In this document: positions 52,351 to 62,675 of the stretch, one piece after another
How positions within the stretch are numbered: the stretch's first letter is position 1
Layout: each line of letters opens with the position of its first letter
Assembly (NCBI GenBank): GCA_032622095.1
Contig: CP136066.1
Span: 98,667,319 to 98,731,318 of the forward strand
Direction of reading: 5' to 3'
DNA from: Siphonodentalium dalli
Lineage: Eukaryota; Mollusca; Scaphopoda; Gadilida; Siphonodentaliidae
Length of the DNA: 64,000 nt
The notes under the pieces: model-generated
Databases searched by the model: none
Seen by the model: the letters and a program-made list of their open reading frames with translations, nothing else
Told to the model about the DNA's origin: nothing
Program-made: the position numbers and the translations under genes

Positions 52351-55079
52351 CAAAATTTTGAAGTAATAGTGCCATTCAGATATGTCATGTACTATTTATT
52401 GATATTTATCCCTATATGTGACTATCTAAGCCTTATCCAGCTTGTGATTGGTTGCTTGACATTCACTATTATCGATAATGTCGTCCACGACAGGATAGTG
52501 GGCCTCTTAATTTTAGCACACACATTTTCGCTTGGAAAATCCATAAATCTATTTTTAGCATGCCCACTATTCCGGGGAGGTAATTTGAATAAAGTGGTAA
52601 AGTCATAGACAAAAATATCTATGGTAAAGTGCAATAAAGAGAATCCCGTACAGAAAAGTTATCCCACTTTCAAGTTCAGTAACTCTAACCATGAAAAATA
52701 CTCCATCGTTGGATGTGGCGCTATATTTTCCCCGGAGTTTGCTTGGCGGTAATTGTAAGATTGGTTTACGATGTACATTACAGTTTTTGTCTTTATCTGT
52801 CACATTTTGTGAGTTTTACTGTTCATCCGTCGCTAAGATCCCGGGGAAACAGTCGAACGGTACTCGATTGGAATCGGAATGTTACAATATTATCTGATGA
52901 CTCTTAAAAAAGCCAGAATTGTATAATTTATAGCTATACGATATATGTATATTCGATAAGTTGATTCGGTTTCATTGTCGCGTAACGGTCTACTCGAGTG
53001 GGAACGAGTCATAAAGTCTGTAATATAAACAGTATTACAACAAATCGTTGATACGTCGTAGCGTTTCGTCCTGCATGTGTGGTCTACATACAAACTCCAA
53101 GCATGTTAATACTAAACGAATATCCGGTTAGCTGCATGCATACGAACGACAGCATTCACGTGCGTGTGATCAAGGCATCGCGTTATCATTCAATCACCTT
53201 TTTGAAATAGCAAATCTGAATGCTGGGATGGATGTTCAATTAATTTCAATTGAAATACATTCATAATATATATGTACACAATATTTCGAATATGTTATGG
53301 ATTCATGTTTCAGATGACATTCGCAGTCCAATTGATCAGTCTCAGATACACATAAAAACACTCTTAAATCAAACAGCAGTTGAATCATTATGAAAATCTC
53401 AAAACCTGAAAGTAAATATTGTAATATAGTAAACTCATTGGTTTTTAGTGTGCGTTGATTGACTTGGGAAGATAAAATCTTTTTTACAGTCATTTGTCCG
53501 GTATTGAACCAGTCTGCATTAATCTGCTGCAAACTTTTTTCAAATGAACGATTTCAATGATTTTCTCTCTCACATTCTAACACTTGATGCCTTGGATGAT
53601 GGTTAATGCATTGCCGGGCATCTGAATCATTTATAAATGTTAAAGCTGTACGTTTTTGTCGAGGTGGTGATTTCTGATCAAATCAATTATGAGTCTCATT
53701 TATGTGGTACATGCCATATTGGTACAAAAGTAATCAGAAAAAAAGATGTGTTGTTTATCGTTTTATTGACTAGTTTTAATAGCACGAAATTAGGACATGT
53801 CAATTTTTGTTTTACGTGTCAGACACAACGTGAATCACAACTGTTATAGTAAAAATATGGAATCTGCTATTTCATAAATTTGACAGAGAACATATAAACC
53901 TGAAGTTGGATGTTACCTAATGTTGTTGGAATAATTAATAGTAATGTAACAAATTAATTAGTACCATGTTAAATTTGTTTACGTTTGCAAATCACTATTA
54001 GAAAGTGAAATACTTAATCCAAAATGTTTTTTGGTACCTATCTATAAGCTAGCAGTTGGATTCAGCATGTTTATTGATGAAAATATTTGTATGAACTGAC
54101 AGAACAATAGTTCCGAGAGGCAGGTGGGTGGTTGACAGGGTAGCATACCGGCATGTCTCCTTTAACTTTAAGGAGAGGTTGTGATAATGAAAAAGTTGAT
54201 GACTGAATAATTCTGAAAATTCACAAGGGTTTGTCTGTGGTCAATATACAGTGCCCATATACATGTATGCATTAGAGGTGGATTATGGATGGCATGTACG
54301 GCTAGCGGAACAGATTATGAATTTATCAGCCCCTGTATGAAATAGAAAAGTGAAAATTAACACACTTTTTCAAAAGTGGAATAGTGAATATTGGTAGGTT
54401 ATTAACATCTTGAAAGAGGCCTTCGCTGGAACAAATGAAAATTAATTGCCCTTGATGCTTCAGTTGCCCCTCCTACATACAGGTAGATACCTCAATAGCA
54501 GCCAATTGAGCCAAACCGCACATATGCAGGATCATATATTCCAACTTCTGAAAGGTATCTAGCTACAGATTTGACCACAAGTCAGCTATTCTGAAGATAA
54601 CGCTTGAATTTATTGTTATTAAATTTATATGTATTTTCTTATTTTTTCATTATTATTAGTGTTTTGTTGCTTTTATTTCATATCATCAAATAAATAAATT
54701 ATGATCTTAAAGGTACTGTACCCAAGATGTTGTTGTTGGTTTCTATAATCCCCGAGTCGGAGAATAAGGTAACAACTTTTCCATTCTTTGAAAGTCTGTT
54801 GAGTACGAAGTAGTGTTAAGGATGGCAAATTTACCGGAATGCAAAAATACAAATTGTCGTTGTCGAGTAATTTTTGTACAGTTTTCAACCAAATGAATCA
54901 AATAAAAATTATATTATATGCATAGTAGTCACATATACTCATTTAAGTTATTGTATCGTCACTAGTCAATGAGTGGCTTGAGTTTTCTCCCCGTATAAGC
55001 ATAATGTTTCAAACGACCGTGTGTGCAATGGGTTTACTAATCCAGTATCCCTCAATTATAATTTGATTACGTTTTCTAC
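52351..55079. other. ZP intron, no feature seen
   Basis: Long unique-looking A/T-rich stretch. Frames at 52,369, 53,236 and 53,637 are short, without domains or paired splice sites. No repeat shared with other parts of the window was noticed. Confidence 0.4.
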
Positions 55080-55430
55080 ACGGAAATTCGTATTTTTTTT
55101 ATATTTTTTTTTTTTATAAATTTTTATTTGAAAAAAGACAAATACATTGTGATAATACATGAAGTATATTACAGTTAATGGTTGGTAATTAAACAGTTTT
55201 TGTCTCTTTCGTTATTTTTTTTTTTGAGACTAGAAAGGTAGAAGAGAAAAAAGAGTGTGGAGTGAATGGTTTTATGAATGTTGTGTTATTTAGTTATATT
55301 AAATTTACATTAGTTATAATAATAAATATAATGAAAATGAAATATTGGGTATATGTATTATTTATAATTTTTTCGTATAATTTTTTTTATAAATTCGTAT
55401 TTTAATTTACGCCATTTTATGGCTCCAGCC
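55080..55430. repeat. T/A low-complexity tract
   Basis: Long T runs and A/T-only stretches (55,095-55,125, 55,210-55,225, 55,365-55,390), probably including decayed poly(A)/poly(T) remnants next to the LINE tail. Confidence 0.6.
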
Positions 55431-55559
55431 ATAAATTCATTTTATATTAAATTATTAACTTTCAAATTATTAAATTTTAAGATAGCCTATTAACCTGAGC
55501 GTTTACAGAATACATCTTCGACTCAAATTACTTATGTTTCTATATAGTATCGATAATAG

Positions 55560-57605
55560 ATAATAATAATAATAAATAATGTATAGCATTTTTAAAGCGC
55601 CTTATCCCATGAGGCCCAAAGCGCTCAATGATACAACAGATGACCGAGCTCCAGCACATTTAAACACATATACGCATGTACACACAAACAATAACTACAA
55701 TGAAATAAATCAAACAATTCATATACAAATCAGGATGAAGGCTGTGTGTATTGTATAAAACAATGCAGGAAATGTGTGCTCAGCTTTGGTCGTTGTCGTT
55801 GCCATAGTGAAGTTTAAACAGATACGTTTTGAGTTCTGTTTTGAAAGAGTCCAAAGTAGCAAAATTCCTAAGTGTAAGCGGGAGTGAATTCCAAAGGTTT
55901 GGGCCGTAGCATTCAAAAGATCGACGACCATAATTAACAAGGTCACGTTTGGGGACAGCAAGTAATATTTTATCAGCTGACCTTAAGCCTGGTTTACCAG
56001 GTACATAGCATGAAAGAAGAGATTCGATATATACAGGGAGGGGCGAGAGACAGTCAAATTTCTTACAACATAAGACAGCAATTTTATAGTCAATGCGGGC
56101 TTGAATTGGTAGCCAGTGCAGTTCTTTGAACATTGGTGTCAGGTCAGAAAATTTAGGCTTCTTAAGAATCACACGAGCAGCAATGTTCATCATACGTTGA
56201 AGTTTATCAATTTCTGTCTTTGGTAAGCCAGCCAGAAGTGGGTTACAGTAGTCAATCTTGGAAAGAACAAATGACGAAACAAGAGTTTTAGCAGCATCGG
56301 TGGTTATGAATGGCCTGATGTGAGAAATTCTCCTTATATCCAGAAATAGACTTCTGCATAAATTGTTTATGTACACTTCCATTGACAGAGTACTGTCCAG
56401 GTGAATGCCCAGATATCTGGCACACGACGATGGCTTTATGTCGGAATCACCTATACGAATGCAGTCCAAAGGGGTGTTCTTAATTCTGTGATCAGTTCCA
56501 AATAACATTATCTCGGTTTTGTCATCATTTAAACACAGTTGGTTTGCGCCCATCCAGTTCTTCACTGCCGTTATACATTGCTGCATTTCTGAGATATTGT
56601 TTGCGAACTCTGATGGTGAGCTGGGCGTATAAATCAGTGTATCGTCTGCGTACATGTGGTATTGTAGATTTCTCTGTGTGATGATTTGCCCCAATGGCTT
56701 AGTGTACATGAGATAGAGCACGGGCCCAAGGACTGATCCCTGGGGGACACCAAAGGATAGTTCATATGGTTTGGAACAGAATTCTCCACAGTGAACAGTC
56801 TGGATTCTGCCTGATAGATATGACTTGAACCATTGGAGAACTTTCCCTGAAATTCCGAATGTTTTGTTAAGGCGTGAAATTATGATGTTGTGATCCAAAG
56901 TATCAAAGGCAGCAGAGAGGTCGAGAAATGAGGCTATAGTGACATTGTGGTCATCTGCTGCACAAAGCAAGTCGTTGGTGACGCGGACAAGTGCAGTTTC
57001 CGTACTGTGGTGTCGTCGATAAGCTGATTGGAAAGGTTCATTCATGTCATTATCCTCCATATGTTGTCTGAGTTGATAGAGTACCACGCGCTCAAGAAGC
57101 TTGGATATAAAAGGAAGGTTAGAAACAGGTCTATAGTTCTTGAGATTGTTCCTATCCATGTTTGGCTTTTTCAGCAATGGTTTAACCACAGCTTGTTTGA
57201 AGCAAGTGGGAACTATACCGTCTTCCAGGGATGTATTCACTATCCTCGTAAGAAAAGTTACTAGTTGGTCGTTATGCTGTTTAAGAATGAGTGATGGTAC
57301 AGGATCCAGAGAACACGATTTTGATGGCATTGACATGAGAACACGTTTGACCGTCTCTGTTGTAACACATTCAAACTTAACAAATTTGGTTCCGGTGAAT
57401 TCCTCAAACTCAGCTTCTCCTGCAGACACTTGTTGTATATTCGCACGAATTTTGGTAACTTTGTCTTGGAAAAATGTGGCAAATGTTTCTGGGAGTGTAT
57501 CCATGGGAATGTCACTAGGTAGAGTAGAACATTTACCTTTGCCCAGCATAGTGTTGGTAATGTTGAACAGTTTCTTGGTTGATTTGCAATTTGCTAATTG
57601 TTGTT
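55560..57605 (-). mobile_element. 5'-truncated CR1/L2-like LINE with intact RT frame
   Basis: On the minus strand a 589-codon frame (57,549-55,780) encodes a non-LTR reverse transcriptase. Blocks in order: LKNYRPVSNLPFISKLLERV, HHSTETALVRV, catalytic DLSAAFDTLDH, GVPQGSVLGPVLY, catalytic YADDTLIY, a thumb, and the C-terminal tail YGRRSFECYGPNLWNSLPL. The frame is open without stops, so the copy is young. Upstream the reading stays related to about 57,595 (QLANCKSTKKLFNITNT), then a stop appears; endonuclease and ORF1 are missing. The 3' end has GCGCTTTGGGCCTCATGGGA, AAGGCGCTTTAAAAATG and a (TTA)n tail near 55,560-55,580, as in L2/CR1/Rex1 elements. It lies antisense in the last ZP intron. Confidence 0.88.
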
Positions 57606-59205
57606 ATCACCGGAAATTTATTGAAAATAGCGTACAGTATCCCTTTAAACAAAGTTTCTGTTATATATGGGACCGAGTTCTCTTGTATTCCAACTGCGTC
57701 CATTCAGACACATGCACACCCTCACACACACAAACTAATACTTAAAGATAAACACTCACAGCCACCCCGCATACACACATGTAGACTCATGGTGAAAAAA
57801 ATAAACTGAATAGCCTGCTCCTACAGGGACTGTTTCTACTGGAAACATGTACAACGTACTTCTAGTACTTCTGATGATAATTTAGTTGAGTTACACTGTC
57901 GACCAGATTTAAAGCAGCTTGTATTTAAATACATGGGTATATACATGTAAGGCGATGTTGGTATTAATGTGAGAATGCCACTCCTATACCTTCAACTTGT
58001 TGAAGTCAACATGGTTCATCACTTGAGCGTATACATGTCTACCCCTTGCCCTTCTAATATGACTTTCGTGTCAGTTTATTTGTTATATATAGTCTACAAC
58101 TTCAGCAGTGTGATACTAGTTAAGTGCTATCACACATCCATCATTTGTTGTTTTATGGCATACAGACATAATGCTGCCTTGCTGGGAAGTTGTTGAATGG
58201 TATGCTACATATTCAAATCCCACCACACTGGCACCCCCTCCCCCACATCCCATTGACGATGACCATCGGGGCAATTACTAGATATAACAGGAACAAACTA
58301 AAGTGTTAGTTTTGTATACATTCTCAAAAAGATGATAAATAAATGAAAAATAAATAATTATACAATGTTTTTATGTTTCCAATATTGGTAGTTAAATGGG
58401 AAAATCTAATGAATACACACTCTAAAATTCACAGCTTTGGCTTTTAAAAGCACAAAACATTCAAGTTTGAAAGTTTATTAGCAGCTATCCATCGATCTGG
58501 TGACAAGAAAGTAGGATGGAAGGTGAGACACCACATTGTCGTCATTTATTGCGAAATTTGAGTGGTTCGATACCGGTCAAATTGGCCACCTTTACAAACA
58601 CAAGTTTTATATTTGAAAAATAGCAATGCAAGTCTGTATATTTTTCACATTTTAAGCTCTATGATATGGCAATACATATATGCAACTCCCAATTTGTGAT
58701 CGTACATGTGGTTCTTTGTAGAGATCGGCAAACTTTTTTCGATATATTTTGTTACCACGAAATCGGGAAACAAAAATGGCGCCGATCGTAATCTTGATAA
58801 TAAAACGAGACATCATTATCGGTTATTGTAAATGCCAATATAAATCTGACAAATATATAATACTAAACAAATATTAACTTTAACTTTTATTTATAATGTG
58901 TCCGTGTTTAAAATATAGGTATTTTTTTAACGGGAATTGCGTTACCGGACAAAATCATTTACCGGACAAACGACTGTAAAACCAGGAAGATTCGTTTTTT
59001 AAATAACCAAAATTCATCGAACATTTCTTTTCCCAGCAAATAAACCATGCAGTGAGTGTGCTAGTTAAAGATTCAAGATTGTCGATGTTTCGATTTGATT
59101 AAGAATGTAACTTAATTTCTGCAAGAAATATATATATTTTAAATATGTGCCATGATTGTAAGTGATCAAATAGGCTGCCTTACTGCGCCGCATGTACTTT
59201 TTCAG
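57606..59205. other. ZP intron, no clear feature
   Basis: Contains a CA-rich stretch (57,700-57,790). A possible small exon-like piece at about 58,481-58,521, bounded by TTTATTAG and AAG|GTGAGA, would not fit the ZP reading phase. Nothing else is called. Confidence 0.4.
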
Positions 59206-59381
59206 AGGACGCTCCAAAGAAACAAATATGCATGGACGTCGCTGTGTTTGTATGTGGTGTCGTCCTAGTTACTGCGGCGCTAGCATCCCTTGCTGTCTCT
59301 ACTTGCTGTCACAGAATGAAAACATTCCGTCTCCGTGCTGAAGCTAGAAGACATACCAACATCGAAACCTCAGATGACTAG
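59206..59381 (+). CDS. ZP gene last exon: transmembrane helix and cytoplasmic tail
   Basis: The acceptor is CATGTACTTTTTCAG; two bases complete Glu (G+AG) from the previous exon. Then 57 codons: DAPKKQICMD, a hydrophobic span VAVFVCGVVLVTAALASLAV, STCCHRMKTFRLRAEARRHT, NIETSDD, and TAG at 59,379-59,381. A single membrane span, then cysteines and a basic tail of about 25 residues, is the normal C-terminus of a type I ZP protein. The phase fits the furin-site exon 8 kb upstream exactly. Confidence 0.85.
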
Positions 59382-59452
59382 AAACTAAAACAGACGACTA
59401 GAAACTAAAAGGAAACTTATCTAGGTTTATCTCCACAAATAATGGCGAAGTC

Positions 59453-59458
59453 AATAAA
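59453..59458 (+). terminator. polyadenylation signal of the ZP gene
   Basis: AATAAA 71 bases after the TAG stop, the only canonical signal close to the last exon; it implies a short 3' UTR of about 90-100 nt. Confidence 0.7.
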
Positions 59459-59589
59459 ATGTGCCAGCGAACAAAAAGTGATGAGGATATACCTTTATAA
59501 ATATTTATTTTAAATTATATTCAAGTGCCAATTTCAAGAGAGTTATGGTTTCTTGTGACTGGAACGAGAATGTCAGTTTGTGGTGGATG

Positions 59590-60065
59590 TTATATTGTAT
59601 AAATGCCTACTTAATTTTCGAGTCACCGATTATTTATTATAGTGCCTTGACTTACGGTTCTAATAACAATCTATGCCATAAAATATGATTAAAATACTAT
59701 AATTCATCACCATTTGGAACGTCTGTGTCTCAGAAGGTGCCACTATAATAATAGAAAAAGCAGAAATCATAAAATCATTTCCCCCGTTATGGCTCTCAGA
59801 ATGCAACAGAATTCAGTCAAACACTAGTTTATTTTCAATGGAAGGGGAATAACTCTATATCTAAATATTCACTTCCATTGAAAAATAATCGACTGTGTGT
59901 AGAAACTTTAGCACAGAACAGACGTTGATATCTCAACAAAAACATGTTCACAATTTATTACATCGAATAAGTTGAAACTGCAATGTTTCGGGACGTCCTC
60001 TTTCAAATGGTATATAATATGGCATATTTTATATGTGATCTGGGGGTTCGAAAATTAAGGAGACT
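59590..60065 (+). repeat. family F element, copy 2 (inverted relative to copy 1)
   Basis: CTTAATTTTCGAGTCACCGA at the left, GATCTGGGGGTTCGAAAATT at the right, with TCTGAGACACAGACGTTCC and TTCAATGGAAGGGGAATAAC present as complement or direct blocks. It pairs with 44,040-44,530 in opposite orientation, about 15 kb away, so the recognised ZP exons from 45,410 on lie between the two. Confidence 0.65.
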
Positions 60066-60259
60066 TTAAAGGGACGAAATGCATTCGCGGTGGTCCGGTA
60101 GATGCGTGAAATCATAACAGTCTGTAAATAGATCATCACCTATATAGAAGAACATGGGAAACCCGATCGACCATGTTCTCATATTGACTATAAATAATTC
60201 TCCATCAGTAACCCCATTTCCCATGTTGAAATCATTATTATGTAAACATTACTGATGTT

Positions 60260-60627
60260 AAAGTGATGTGAAACACTCCGGTGGGGGTAATAATCAAACT
60301 ATAAATTAAGAAAAAATCTTGCTCACAGTAGTTATTTTTACGAATATTAATCCAAATTGACAACACACACAGTTATTCTTATATTAATTAAATGCAATGA
60401 CTCTCGATGGCGAAATCATTTGTGTTACGTGTAGTTTATCGCCGATAGTTGCGTCTTGTAGATATTAAATTTACAATTATGCGTAATTCGGACGATGTTT
60501 TCTATAGAGTGATATGGTCGATTTCTTTGATGTTATCGGTGATGTTAGTAGAATGCTACATTCTCCAGGCTGAGAACTAATTTATCAATTTCACGTACCC
60601 AAACAAGTTCATAATAAGTCTTTAAGC
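60260..60627 (+). repeat. family E repeat, copy 3
   Basis: AGTGATGTGAAACACTCCGG, then AATTGACAACACACACAG, TTAATTAAATGCAATGACTC, GACGATGTTTTCTATAGAGT, and ATCAATTTCACGTACCC. Full length compared with copy 1. No frame is conserved across the three copies. Confidence 0.75.
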
Positions 60628-61280
60628 TTATTTGTGTTTTTCAATATATTTGTCAATGCTTTGATCTTTTCAATGTCTATCTTTACGTTGTTATTGGATT
60701 GTATTTTATTGGACTAATTTGACTTTAAAAATGACCGGTAATATTGCTGTGACAGTTATGTTCACATAAAAATTGTTTTGACATGCAAACTCGCGTTATT
60801 GGAGAATTTTGTATAGTGATAATATGAACAGCATTGATCAATTTTACATATACTACTACTTATTGATGATATTTGTTTACAGACTTCATGACGTTTCACG
60901 TGTGCCCATTGCGAAGATTGTGAGTCCCTTTAATTTATGGCTAGCAGCTGGGGCTACATGGTATTAGTGTGACATTGAAAGTGTATCCAAGTAAAATTAT
61001 CAATAACCAAGAATGCGTGGCCAGTAGGGACATACATATGTAGAACATATTTCCAACTATACACCATCTAAGGTACGCTGGCAATTTCCTTGGTGGATCA
61101 CAACTTTCAAACAAGAACACTAATTTGTTTATTAGGAATTTCATATTTATTTTCGAATATTTTGTTTTGCAACTATGGTGCAAATTTCATATCCAACATA
61201 TACTGGTGTGGAATCATACAAATTATGGGCTGTGGTACAGAACGTTCAATCAAAAATGTCATGTCGGGATACAAGCCTTA
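60628..61280. other. no feature seen
   Basis: A/T-rich sequence between family E and the double-hairpin element; no exon with splice support. Confidence 0.35.
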
Positions 61281-61516
61281 AAATAGCGTGCCTGTCATTT
61301 GCAGAATAAGGTCCCCAGAGGGTGAATTTAGTGATGCTACCCCGCATAGCTGGTTAGCATCACCAAATTCACCCTCTGGGAACCTCATTCTGCTGAGTTG
61401 TAAGCAGAATGAGGTTCACAGAGGGTGAATTTGGTGATGCTAGCCCGCTATGCGGGGTAGCATCACTAAATTCACCCTCTGGGGACCTCATTCTGCAAAT
61501 GACAGACACGCTATTT
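61281..61516. mobile_element. double-hairpin TIR element, copy 2
   Basis: The ends AAATAGCGTGCCTGTCATTTGC and complement form terminal repeats. Inside are two back-to-back hairpins of about 100 bp with arms GCAGAAT(A/G)AGG...CC(T)CATTCTGC and centres around GATGCTACCCCGCATAG. The whole 236 bp is thus both an inverted repeat and two hairpins. Better preserved than 3,161-3,532. Confidence 0.75.
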
Positions 61517-62208
61517 CAAGGTTTGTCGGGATATTAATTTGCTGGTAGTGACACAGCTACACGTTTGGAGTTGATCATGCCCAGTTAACTGAAATAACCG
61601 ACCAACGTATCTGGTGGAACTATAGGTGATGCTTGAAAACGAGAAAGAAGGAGATTGCCAATCTCAATTTTGCGGGTGATTGTCATGGTAACCTATTTTC
61701 AAAATGCCCCCAAAATCCTGAATGTGGGTCGATTTATATGGTGCCAAAATTTAATGCTTGTTTTTTACTTTTTTATTGACGTAGAAACTTAAGTAATATG
61801 ATAATATTGTAATTGGTTGTTTAATCGGAATATGTGTGTGCTGCTCAAACAAGAATTGTTGAACATTGTGTCCAAAATGGCTTCCAATATATCCGCCATT
61901 TAACGTAAAATTACCAGAATTTAATTGTTTCCAATGCGTCTATCCGTCTAATCTTATCAAAAGTGAAATTGACGAAATGATTGATGGTTCCACTGTTTAA
62001 CATGTAAGATACTTTTTAAAGATGCACATATGTGTGTTCCAGTGCGCATATCACACATTTCCACACGTTTCTAGTTTAATCCCCGGAATATGACAAAGGT
62101 GTGCAATCAAGAGTCTTACTTTGAAGCTTGATGATCGTACTCTGCTACTTCTATCGCATAACCCGTTTTCGAAAATGTGTACATGCACGTACATCAACAC
62201 GTGATTGA
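61517..62208. other. no feature seen
   Basis: Would hold the 3' UTR of the minus-strand fibrinogen-domain gene, at least in its right part. No TTTATT (AATAAA on the minus strand) lies close to the stop; one at 61,772-61,777 would imply a UTR of about 440 nt. Confidence 0.35.
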
Positions 62209-62675
62209 TCACGTAATGGCACTTTTAGGTATAATTTTCATTATCACTGATTTAAGCGAGTAACTGCTTCCTGTCCATGGCTTCCACGTGATACCGTCAA
62301 ATGCTTTCTCCGTAACCACGCCTCTCCGATAATACTGTCCATTCAAATTTGATGAATAACATTTATAGTACCACCACGCTCCTTTAAACCGATTCGCACA
62401 ACTTCCGCCAAATTCCTTGACCACCAAGTCATTGTCCACATCCTTGGTTGAAAACTTCATACCGTTGTGCTTTGACAGCCCATCTCCCGCATCACCACTA
62501 TATCCGGAAACGTGCAGCTTGTATCCTTCCGCTTCGGAGTCGATCATGAAGTGTTTATATTGGACGTGTTTCCGAACCCTGTTCCAGTCCAACATCTCAA
62601 TGCGGAGAGTGTATAGATCCTGGTTGGTTAGACGGTGAATTATGTCGTTGCCAAGCCAATGTTCCCCAAATTTTG
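62209..62675 (-). CDS. last exon of a fibrinogen-related protein (FReD, partial)
   Basis: On the minus strand the acceptor TTACATATTTTTTCAG is followed by two bases of a split codon, then KFGEHWLGNDIIHRLTNQDL. The frame continues with LHVSGYSGDAGDGLSKHNGM, KFSTKDVDNDL, SCANRFKGAWWYYKCYSSNL and NGQYYRRGVV, and ends ITWKPWTG...SLKSVIMKIIP with TGA at 62,211-62,209. These are the C-terminal two thirds of a fibrinogen C-terminal domain: the WLGN block, the calcium-site acidic loop (D.DND), the Cys pair around GAWWY and the SLK.MKIRP-like end. Such proteins (ficolin-, tenascin- or FREP-like) bind glycans or pathogens outside cells. The N-terminal third of the domain must lie on exons beyond 62,675, not found before the window ends. 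The open frame to 62,823 upstream of the acceptor is intron read-through. Confidence 0.9.

Larger units (their letters stand above)
43557..59458 (+). other. ZP-domain membrane protein gene, span of recognised exons
   Basis: Seven exons (43,557-43,720; 45,410-45,534; 46,178-46,338; 47,655-47,715; 49,420-49,582; 51,032-51,182; 59,206-59,381) join with consistent phases at all six junctions. They give about 330 residues: a whole ZP domain, a furin-type site, a transmembrane helix, a short cytoplasmic tail, a stop and AATAAA at 59,453. ZP modules polymerise extracellular filaments after cleavage of the propeptide between furin site and membrane; known members build egg coats, cuticles and mucosal matrices. 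With the candidate signal exon at 32,891 the protein would be about 355 residues, compact for the family, with no extra domain before the ZP module. Introns carry MITEs, foldback elements and a LINE. Exact ZP family unknown. Confidence 0.8.

Noticed and set aside
58481-58521. Small exon-like piece (TTTATTAG ... AAG|GTGAGA) as an extra ZP exon
   Set aside because: Its only open frame needs phases that do not fit the exons at 51,032 and 59,206, which already join perfectly.
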